Shown here in pieces: positions 54,966 to 64,000 of a stretch of DNA of 64,000 nucleotides (the stretch's first letter is position 1; every line of letters begins with the position of its first letter). The notes under the pieces were generated by a model. That model saw nothing but the letters and a program-made list of their open reading frames with translations. It ran no database searches and was not told the DNA's origin. This DNA is from Ampullaceana balthica (lineage: Eukaryota > Mollusca > Gastropoda > Lymnaeidae). The stretch covers positions 2,516,978 through 2,580,977 of the forward strand of contig CALYLW010000014.1 of assembly GCA_944989445.1 (NCBI GenBank). Direction: 5' to 3'. Position numbers and translations under genes: made by a program.

Positions 54966-56196
54966 TAAACACCACCTAACCTACCTCTGTGAATTCAATA
55001 ATCTTGAACTTTAAATCTGTCCATGTAACTGTCACCAGCGTTTAACTTTTTTTGCCTGTAAAAACGGCACACAACAAGGATATTGGTTGAAAGAAATCAT
55101 ATTTTTAACGGATGCACCCAGACGCACCATAGTGAGTGCAAAAATCGGTAACAGATGGAATGGTAGGGAAAGTTATTTCTTCGGGGACTTGTTCGAAAAG
55201 AGTTCTTTTCGTCCAATGACATTCGTTAAATTACCTCCCTACAAATGAACAATTAACCCTACCCAGCACACCCCGGTTGTGCATTTAAACCTGTTCTTGC
55301 GTACTAGAAATATCCCTTGGCAGATTGTATCTGCGATGCTCGTTATAACATTAGTTGAGTATATTTGTGTGTTTTGTGTGTGAGGGCGAGGGGAGGGGGC
55401 GTGTGCGAACTGTAGGGTCGAAAGGTCATGAAGTTGAACAAACATTAGCGATTACTTTTAGTAGCAACGTAGGAAGGCAAGTTTAAGAAATTATTTCTAA
55501 GTTTCTTCATCATCATTATATTGTTGCCCTGATACTTTGAAAAGGAATGAATTTATCTGTAAGTTTTTTCAAGACGAAACGAAATGAGGTGCATCCGCAC
55601 GAATTTTTGAGAGGAAAAAAAAAGCAGACATAACCGCTTTGGGTATACAGGGGCGGCGGCAGGTAAATATAGTTCCAGACCTTGGGCGACGACGACGGCC
55701 GCTTTAGATCAGGGCGATAGGTAGGACTGGGGCCCAGCACCGAGTTCCAGGAACGACTTGTGAGCCAGGAAAGAGTTTATAGTTTATTGTAACGGCCGTG
55801 TCACAACGTTGTACGGGTTTGTTCACTGGGGCCGCGCAGCAATGTTCATAAATCCCGGTAAACAAAGATTGGGATTTGCTGTTGACATCATCAAAATGGT
55901 AAATGTTTACCTCAGCGGTAGTGGTGCGATGTGGGGGAAAAAGGGGGGGGGGAGATTGACGGACTACAGGTAAGATGTTTTGTTAAGGATATATTTTTTT
56001 TAAAAGCCTTAGTTTCGGTGTAACATTCTGGGGATTCCTTGAGGTGCTCCACGGACACAGTCGTTAATGGTAGTTTTCAGTCAAGGTTTGATGACCTATG
56101 ACCTAGTCGCCAAGACTGTCGTAGGGGTTTGAAGGGGTGTAAGCAACTTAGTGGATCAACCCTCTAAATCTGTTTACAGTCATGGATATCCTATGG
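54966..56196. other. Intergenic stretch without a secure element
   Basis: No gene called. A minus-strand patch (about 55660-55740) encodes LGPSPTYRPDLKRPSSSPK before a possible donor and is discussed as a weak SHIPPO-like exon. Confidence 0.35.
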
Positions 56197-57440
56197 CAGG
56201 GGTCTCCAATCTACGACCCGCGGGCCAGATGCGGCCCCTTTGGCGGTATACACACACTGCAGCAATCGCGCTTCAAACCTAGTGATTACGCATTCGTGCA
56301 GACTCCCCGATGTGCGTAATATGATTGACAAATTAAAAGAAACCCGCATGTTTTTTTTAAACAACAGCCCAAAACGCGGAGCCTTTTTGAAAAACGTCAT
56401 AGAAACAAGTGTTCCAATTGACAGTGCTGAACGGAAGGCACTAACAGATTTGTGCAAAACAAGATAGGCTGAGCACCACGAAGCATACAAACACTTCTAT
56501 CAATCGTATGTTTACATTTTTCACACTCTTGAGATAATTTCACTGCCACGTGGAAAACACAACGACCAAGGATTTTATCCAAGTTTGACTACAAATGGTG
56601 ATTGGGACACGGACAGTAACTCTCGAGCAAAGTCACGTCTTCATTCCTTGTGTAACTTTACATTTATTGTTACGTTTGTTGTAACGTAAAAACTGTTATC
56701 TAGGCTGGAAGGAATAACAGTCTAATTTCAGAAAGAAGCGATTGACATTATTCAGGCTATGTCACTTATCGAAAACGTCAAGCAAGAGTTTAGTGAGATA
56801 GAACAAATGTAGATTCTTATTTTCAAAACACTTATGATCATATCATTATTATGGTGCAGTCTGTAGGACTAGGAGGTGAAGCTTCAATGCCCAGAATTGC
56901 TAAGGGGCAAATTACTGAAGCAATGTGAGCGTAGAAGCGCCAATGCAACATTACCTGCGAAACTTAATTAAACCATTTCTGGAGCACATCATTGCTGAAC
57001 TAGATATGCGGTTCTCTGGCTTAACCAGAAAATCCTCACAACTGTTAGCTCTTGTGCCAAGTGCTGTTAGAAATTGTACGTATGAACATCTGAAAGGCGC
57101 TGTGGATTTATATGAGCAAGATATGCCTTCACCAGAGGTGCTGCCCGAAGAGTTCAGTGGGTGGAAATTGAGGTTCAGCCAATGGGAAGAGTCAAAGCTA
57201 CCAAAACATTTCATGGAAGCTATTATTATAAAACATTGCAATGAATCGATGTATCCGAAAGTTTATTGCTTACTGAAAATCACGTGTGCGATTCCTGTGA
57301 CTTCCTGCGCGTGTGAGCGAAGGTTCAGTGCACTCCGATGTTTGCACAATTACATGAGATGTTGAATGGGACAGGAAAGACTTACCGAGCTTGCATTGAT
57401 GCATCACTACGCTTTCCATGTCAACTAAAACAGTGTTTTA
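56197..57440 (+). pseudogene. Broken hAT transposase gene (ZMYM1-like/DUF4371 type)
   Basis: The left terminus CAGGGGTCTCCAATC begins the element. Within it, one stretch matches the middle of ZMYM1/DUF4371-type hAT transposases (VRNMIDKLKETRMFF, then ALTDLCKTR) and is cut by a stop where the family has tryptophan. A second stretch (56925-57365) ends with the hAT dimerisation region, PVTSCACERRFSALRCL, and is cut by a stop, after which the frame continues MGQERLTELALMHHYAFHVN. The N-terminal part is missing. No right inverted terminus or matching target duplication was found, so the copy is truncated and inactive. Confidence 0.85.
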
Positions 57441-57444
57441 CAGA

Positions 57445-58130
57445 TATTTGTTAACAAAAACCACAAGAAAGGTTTACATCGAAGATGTTCTCAAATAAAC
57501 CTCATAGCATCGTGGTCTTCCGCCTTGTCAGTTCTGTACCATAATTTATGTAATTCAAATTCTTTATCGCTTGCGGCTGCAGATTTCATTATTAGCAAGA
57601 AAAGAAATGAATGATCAAGTACTTGCAGTTTTTAATAAAATACTATTTTGGAAAACTTTTATTTACAGTGTTAATTATTTATTGCATGAAAACCTACTTT
57701 TTTGGTTACTGTATGCACTGAATTTTTAAAATAATAATTTCTCTTTTTTTTCCAGAACGAGAAAAAAAGACGAGAAGTTTAATCAACGCCCTCAATAAAT
57801 CATAGGGACATAATTATTGATTAAACATTATCATAAAAATTTGAAGTCATAGCACCATATACTGTAGCTATCTTAACATGAAATGCTTTCGCGACAACTT
57901 TGCGAACCCCCATTAAAAAGTGTAGGTACGGCCTTGGCCGACACGACACGATACAAAAAGTGTTATGACGGACCAGTTATTAACTTGTATATGAATCTTA
58001 AATATCATAGGATTAAATGGGATTCGCGGAAAAAACATTTCCCCGTAAAACGCCAAGAAAACTGTGATTTTAGAGCAGTCTTGAAGTCGATGCAACACCA
58101 ACAGTTAAAGCTACCTCGGGAGCCTTGTTT
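57445..58130. other. Intergenic stretch without a recognised element
   Basis: AT-rich; the open frames at 57883-58134 have no recognisable motif. Confidence 0.4.
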
Positions 58131-58132
58131 GT

Positions 58133-58342
58133 AATAATAATAATAACCCCCTTTCCAGTCCATGACGGACTATGGGGCATGTGAAGTAGCGTTCACGAGT
58201 TTTATTTAGCCACCACTAACGAGCAGGGGATTGTGTGGCTAGCACAATGCCCCGGGGCCTTGCCAGCACCGATATTACAACCCGTGACTCTATTCTGTCT
58301 CGGTTCGGCAGTCCAGCTCGCTACCACTCGACCACCAGATAA
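58133..58342 (-). mobile_element. tRNA-derived SINE, third family, minus strand
   Basis: On the minus strand: A box TGGTCGAGTGGTAGCG near 58335, a decayed B box region (GTCACGGGTTGTAATATC), and a body with GGCATTGTGCTAGCCACACA. It ends in an (ATT)n-like tail (58133-58147 on the plus strand: TAATAATAATAATAA). The decayed B box implies an old copy. Confidence 0.78.
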
Positions 58343-58345
58343 GCG

Positions 58346-59740
58346 TTTTATATTGCACGTTTGTTAAGGCGTGGGAATAAACGAAGATAGCACAATAACA
58401 GATGACTCAGAACACGTATCAATACGCCACGTTAAAGTTTTTGTGTACACCGCAACGTGAAATCTTGTTTACGACGCTACTCAATCTCTTTATTGTCCGA
58501 ACCAAATCGTAAACTATTGTGTACACAACATTGCCTCTAACCCAATCGCAGAACTTCCGTTTCACAATTTGTAGAAACAAAAAGGGGGGAAATCATTTCA
58601 TGAACAAAGTCCACGTACTCGGTGTTTTAAAAAAATGAACATTTAAACAGGAAGTCAGAAGCCGACCAATGAAATTATTTGGTTGTTTTTTCCCCAACAA
58701 TATATACATATACATCTGCAAGAAAACTTGTTTGTATGGCAAAAATTATTCTCAGAATATTTTTTTTTAAATTCATGTTGAAAACGACCCCCTTTAATAG
58801 GACCTCGGAGTTATAAGTTATACCTTGATGCGTAATTGCAATAATGGATCTTCCCCCCCCCCTTTCCGTTATAGTGAACTGAAACTCGATCATCTGATTG
58901 CTGTGTTTATTTTTGCCTTCCGTCAGATTGTCAGACACACGCCCATCCCAAGGGGCCCACACGATCAACCTCTCTCGTCTCATCCGTCCACGCTCGAGTG
59001 TCGACAAGACAATAATAATAAACCTCAGAGTTTAAGAGTTGAAAGAAACAGAGAAAAAAAGGGGTCCTGGGTTCAGCCGTACCCCAACACCCCAGACGGT
59101 GTCATCCAGTGCCCGGTGTGTAGCACCAAATCCTCTCCCGACCACCTCCACGTACACACACTCACCTAATTACTGGTACTTGGAAAAACCTAGGCCTACG
59201 TAATTTCCGCTTGGAATTAATTCACCGACTTAGTGCAGACGTCCTGGGATTGTATTTTGGGGACGTAGATAATCCCTTTTTCAAGTTTACAGGTGACTTG
59301 AGATTTTCGGACAATTGTCCGGCAGCTGTGTACATCTGGAACATTTAGTTTGGTTATTCTAAACTTCAGTTTTTCTTTCTATTTTTTCTCTGCCAATTTG
59401 CTTTAGTGTTATTTTCCATTAACGCTTCTCCTTTTTTCCTCCTTCTCTCTGCTCGTTTTTATTATTTTCCAATCGTTTCCAATGTTTCTTCGACCGTTGC
59501 TTTTCCGGTGTGCGCTTAAAGTGTGTTGAACTTATTTCAGTATTTGTTTCATATAGCCAGTATTTTAAATATTTTTAAATGTTTTATTTTTTTAAAGTTC
59601 TTTTAAATGAGCTGTTGCTGTTGAGCCTTCTTGTCTACGAGGAAAAACAGTCGATCATCGTCGACGAATGCAATCCTTCCAAGGGCAAAGGCCGCCTACA
59701 CCAGTCCTATCCTGGGCCAGTCTCTCCAGCATCTTCCAGG
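58346..59740. other. Intergenic stretch without a recognised element
   Basis: A plus-strand frame (58825-59169) ends with a short CPVC..H..H-like segment but matches no family I know. No gene called. Confidence 0.35.
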
Positions 59741-59919
59741 CAGAGCCGTCTTTACACCATTGTGGGCCCCCAGGCAAAGAAATAGTTTTGGGCCCCTCCC
59801 CGCAGGAATAAAAAAATAAATTAACATAATATATATAAATAAACATATTCCCAATGGGCCCCTATGCTCGTGTGCCCTCGGGCAAATGCCCAACGGGCCT
59901 ATGCGTTAAGACGGCCCTG
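59741..59919. mobile_element. hAT-type MITE (179 bp) with perfect 8-bp TSD
   Basis: Ends CAGAGCCGTCTTTACACC and, from the other strand, CAGGGCCGTCTTAACGC. The target duplication CTTCCAGG is identical at 59733-59740 and 59920-59927. Full-length relative of 6965-7163. Confidence 0.93.
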
Positions 59920-59927
59920 CTTCCAGG

Positions 59928-60835
59928 TATGGCCAAGTCTATTGATGTCTGCCTACAACTTTCGGCGCCAAATGTTACTTTGACGACCACTTTTCCGCTT
60001 TCCCTGAGGGTTCCGCTTTCCCTGAGGGTCCCAGTTCGAGGCTTGCCTTGTTTTGTCGTAGGCAGGTTTTCGTTAGCGTACGGCCAATCAAACGCCACCG
60101 CCTCGGGAGAATCCCTTGATCCACTGGCTTCTGCCTTGTCCGCTGCATGCCATAATTCCAGGCTGCTGCTTTTTTTCAGGCCAGTGAATCCTTAGCGTCC
60201 TTCATTGGCAGTTTATTAAATGAGTCCATTATCGTAACCATAAAACTTGATTTTGATACAACCAAAGATTTGACTGGAGTTAGTGGAGAAGACGCGGCAT
60301 GCTGTGCTTTCATGTAAATGAATTCTTAACGTCCTTTCTCCATTCGTATTAAGTTGTCTAAGTAAACATAATTGGGAAATAACGCAACGATGGTAATTGG
60401 ATGAGCAGCTCCTTTCGTTATAAAGCAGCACGTCAGAGACTAAAACTAAGAGCAAAGATCACAGCGGACCACAGCCAGTGTTGAATTTTTATTTCTTTAT
60501 AAAACAAGTAATTTCTAAATTTAAGTGATGTTTCTTTTAAACAATTTTGAAATAAGAATATTATTAATGGAAATAAAATTACGCACCAGTATTGCAAGGT
60601 TCAAAAGTAAACTACATGTACTTTAGTTTATACGAGAAATTCCAACATTAAATATCAAATCTTGTTTAATATTTATGTGACTAGGGGTTTTAGCGCCCCG
60701 AAATATTAAACTTCCTGAAATGTACACAAAGTATTTTCTAATTATAAATCCTCACATCCTCTATTTACATCACTCTCTTTTCCAAAATTAAAATATAAGC
60801 TAAAACTATGACGTCATATAATATTTTTTTTAGAA
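59928..60835. other. Intergenic stretch
   Basis: Contains a short match near 60690-60740 to the repeat at 33254-33720 (TTCCTGAAATGTACACAAAG). Otherwise nothing recognised. Confidence 0.4.
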
Positions 60836-61249
60836 TCAATATACACAATTCCCGTTGTCTGTCTGTCTGTATGTATGGAATAATGCTGTTAGGTGGCGCT
60901 GCGATCGATTTGTTCAATTGTGCGCACGAAATTACTGCACCAAAAATAACACTTTTCGAACGTTCCGCATAAAATTGTTCAATATGATAATTAATTTATC
61001 AAAATAAAAATAAATAAAATAAATGAAAGTTCTGCATTACGCTATTTTTTAATCTGATGTGTATTTATTTTGAAAACATCCATCATTTTTGACGGGTCTG
61101 ATACTCCGCGGATCTCTCCAGAGTTCCTTCTTTTCATTCACTCACAGTCGTTTGCCCAAACCCACCCCATTTTGACAACTGTGTCTTTCAGGAAGTCCAA
61201 ACCCGTCACTAAATCATTAGCGGCGTATGCTAAGCCGCGGGTCAGCTAG
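60836..61249 (+). mobile_element. Non-autonomous Helitron (414 bp)
   Basis: Begins TCAATATACACAATTCCCG after an A and ends with hairpin GCGGCGTATGCTAAGCCGC and CTAG (61246-61249), then T. The A/T insertion site and hairpin fit a Helitron. The 3' hairpin resembles that of 3841-4245. Interior ATTACTGCACCAAAAATAAC recurs near 33680. Confidence 0.72.
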
Positions 61250-62670
61250 TCTTTTAGAATTTTAAGAATTTCGCACACGTCTTGATGCGCGCCTTGTATA
61301 TATACTTAAATATAAAATTTAAAAAAACGTCATAGCGCTACGGATCCTTCCTTCCAACATGTGACTTGGGCTATTATATTGTTTATTACCATTCGAAGCA
61401 TACTTAAACCATTATCTAAATTATTTTTTTTAATTTAAAAAAAATCATCTGACTTGAAGGTAACCGACCATACCAAATTATGATCTAGTTCCCAAACAGC
61501 GAAAATAAAGTATAGTAGTTAAATACTTAATTGCGCCCACTTCTTAGCGTAACAAATATTATGTAACGGACCATATGTAGCTTATGTCACAATTTCGAAA
61601 TTGACCGGCAGCTTATGTACTGATTTTTAAATCACCACTAACACTCTCATATGCCACCCTGGCAACTGAACGGGAATAGTAGACACAGATGACACAGAAT
61701 AACACAGACAGATGCAGACTGACCCTGGTTGAGTCATAGATGAATGCTCTAAGTCACCAAAAATACCGACAACGAGAAACTCGTGCCTCGCAAATGTGCT
61801 ATTGTGTCCGCCTCTGGATCGCAAGTCACAAACTGTGAGATCGAGGGGGAATCTTGTAAAAAAAAATATTTTAAAATGGCCCACTATCACCATGCGGTTC
61901 GCCGCTGAGTAATGTAAAAAAATTCCGTTAACTAATATCTCCCCAAACCTCAGTAACCAATGTTATATGTACAAGAAAATTTAAGCCAAACAATTACTGT
62001 AATCTCTAAACCAAACATTTCATTCAGCATGGCTTCCTGGGCATTGATAGAATTTCACCCCATGCAGCTCCTCTCGGCAACAACTCATTAACCTGATTGG
62101 GGTGCGCGGCGGCGGTTGTGGTGATGTTGGGTTCAGGCGTTGCTCTAGACAATCCTGGAGCTCACTGCTGTGCCGTATCCGTAGTTTGTGGTAGAAAAAA
62201 AAATGTGCAGTGCCATGGGAACATTTTCGATAGGGGCTACCTTCCCCCCCCCCAACCTCTGAAAAAATAAAGGTTTTTTTTCATCCGCCCCATAACCTCC
62301 CCATTATACCCCCTCCACCCCAAAAACCCACTCGTGTTTCCAAGAAAATTTTCTCTGGTGGCGTTTTAGTGGGGTAATTTTTTTTTCCGGTTATATTTAA
62401 AGAGTGATACAGGAATAGTTACGTGCACGAGAAACTAAAAGTTATGCGCACAAACCCATATACCTGTACGGAGTCACTCAGACTTTAGTGTGGTCTGTAG
62501 TGAGTCTGCGGCTTCTGTCAATTCTCTGTTCAACCGGTGTGAGACGCGTTCACTTGTATAAGTCCTCACGTATTACGATACCATTCACTGTGATTATCGA
62601 AAAGGCGGATAGGATTGACTCGGTGCAAGAACTTTGGAAACATTGTTTAGGTCGGATTTGTTAAAACCAA
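61250..62670. other. Intergenic stretch without a recognised element
   Basis: AT-rich with C-rich runs near 62245-62320; nothing recognised. Confidence 0.4.
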
Positions 62671-62675
62671 CACGG

Positions 62676-62900
62676 GACAAGACCGTTTGGTATGAATTCA
62701 AATAACTCTTTATAATTTGTTGTGTGTTGTTGACAAGACCGTTTCGTATGAATTCAAACAACTCTTTATAATGTGTTGTGTGTTGTTGACAAGACCGTTT
62801 GGTATGAATTCGAATAACTCTTTATAATGTGTTGTGTGTTGTTGACAAGACCGTTTCGTATGAATTCAAATAACTCTTTATAATGCATTGTATGTTGTTT
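62676..62900. repeat. 56-bp minisatellite, 4 units
   Basis: Starts of GACAAGACCGTTTGGTATGA at 62676, 62732, 62788 and 62844. Near-identical units. Confidence 0.97.
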
Positions 62901-63410
62901 TTGTTGTTTTTTAAAAAGTAGTAACAGTTTGAATGTGTTGTGTCGCAATGATGACGAACTTGATGCACATCGGAGCAAGTAGCAAATCGACAGTGCTATT
63001 TTATAGTGCACAGTCTTTCTTATCGGAGACTATTTTTTTTGTACTTAAGTTAGGTCAACTCAGTTCTAAGGAAATGTGTAGGGGTATATTCAAGAAATTC
63101 CCAAAAGGGTGGTGCTGTCATTTTAAAAAAGCATAACTTTTTTTAAAGAAGAATATGACATTAAATTATTTTTATTACACTGAAAACGAGTATTTTGAGA
63201 ATCCCTTCAGAAAGGTTTTAAAATTCCGATTCCATATAACAACTCAAACGAAAAAGCGAAATACTTTTTTTTCTCCTCTTTAAACTTATGAAGTTAATGG
63301 GGAAAAAATATAGATATTGACAACGCAACCAAATTATTACTCGCTAAAATGTGAAGAATTAAAATTATGGGGAAAAAACTGGAAAGAATAAACTCTCTTA
63401 AACTTTGTTA

Positions 63411-63615
63411 ATTTGCATCACTCACTGTATATTTGAATCACTCCCTGTATGTTTGCATCACTTACTGTATGTTTGCATCCCTCACTGTATGTTTGCATCA
63501 CTCACTGTATGTCTGATTCACTCATTGTATGTTTGCATCACTCACTGTTTGTTTGAATCACTCACTGTATGTTTGCATCACTCACTGTATGTTTGCATCA
63601 CTCACTGTATTTTTC
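63411..63615. repeat. 20-bp minisatellite, about 10 units
   Basis: Unit GCATCACTCACTGTATGTTT with small variants. The frame at 63405-63635 is a by-product. Confidence 0.97.
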
Positions 63616-63619
63616 GAAT

Positions 63620-64000
63620 TTCTAAAACTTATTAGTTGTTTTGTTTCTATCATATAGTGTATTTTTCCGAAAGGTTATTTCAAGTCTTTAATAAAAACGT
63701 CTTCTGGCAACTTTTCCTAATGCTTTATACTCGGTTAATGAAAACCGTCATATTAGGTTCGATTCTGAAGATTTTGGTTCCGGTAATACAAATTCAGAGC
63801 CCCATTGATTTATTTAAAATGATAAAAGTTATATTTATCTTAGCCTTAGAAAAATGATATTTTTTTAAAAATAATTTGTTTTAAAAAATAAAATATTTTA
63901 TTTCATGATTAACTTATTTTCTCTTTTTATTATTAATGACTATTTCGTGCTGTAGACGGAGTTCCGAGATAAGGTTAAAGTCTAGACTAAGTTTAAAATC
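63620..64000. other. AT-rich window end
   Basis: Nothing recognised. Confidence 0.4.

Noticed and set aside
58825..59169. Frame ending with CPVCSTKSSPDHLHVH, zinc-finger-like
   Set aside because: Only one loose cysteine/histidine cluster, with no family match and no splice evidence.

Overview
This is a eukaryotic nuclear genome window: AT-rich, dominated by repeats, with short GC-rich exons flanked by GT/AG introns, tRNA-derived SINEs, LINE relics, many hAT-type short elements and Helitrons. The repeat content and the mollusc-like rolling stone protein suggest an invertebrate, most likely a gastropod mollusc. The species cannot be fixed from the sequence alone.

Layout. (1) 1-9.9 kb: no gene recognised; a SINE, hAT MITEs, a short non-autonomous Helitron and degenerate tandem repeats. 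(2) 10-32 kb, + strand: a complete four-exon gene for a rolling stone-like multipass membrane protein (269 aa). The exon phases join exactly (0, 1, 1). Intron 2 is 14.8 kb and holds minisatellites, hAT MITEs, a LINE relic, (AT)n tracts, a large palindrome and a duplicated 14-bp array. (3) 35.5-36.6 kb, - strand: the last two exons of a SHIPPO/PG-rich-repeat protein (ODF3/CIMAP-like), joined in phase; its upstream exons were not found. (4) 33-50 kb: Helitron territory. It has two inverted pairs of Helitron 5' ends and one apparently intact autonomous Helitron with a 1611-residue Rep-helicase ORF and a clear 3' hairpin ending in CTAG. (5) 50-64 kb: LINE and SINE copies, a broken hAT transposase gene, another Helitron and more tandem arrays; no host gene is recognised.

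Only two host genes are supported (rolling stone-like and SHIPPO-like). The only long intact ORF belongs to a transposon. Most other open frames are by-products of tandem repeats whose unit lacks stop codons. The most notable observations are the intact Helitron with its expanding 23-residue N-terminal repeat, a 21-bp repeat that triplicates the stop codon of the rolling stone gene, a SINE/LINE pair sharing a 3' hairpin tail, the SHIPPO exons, and a series of hAT MITEs with perfect 8-bp target duplications.
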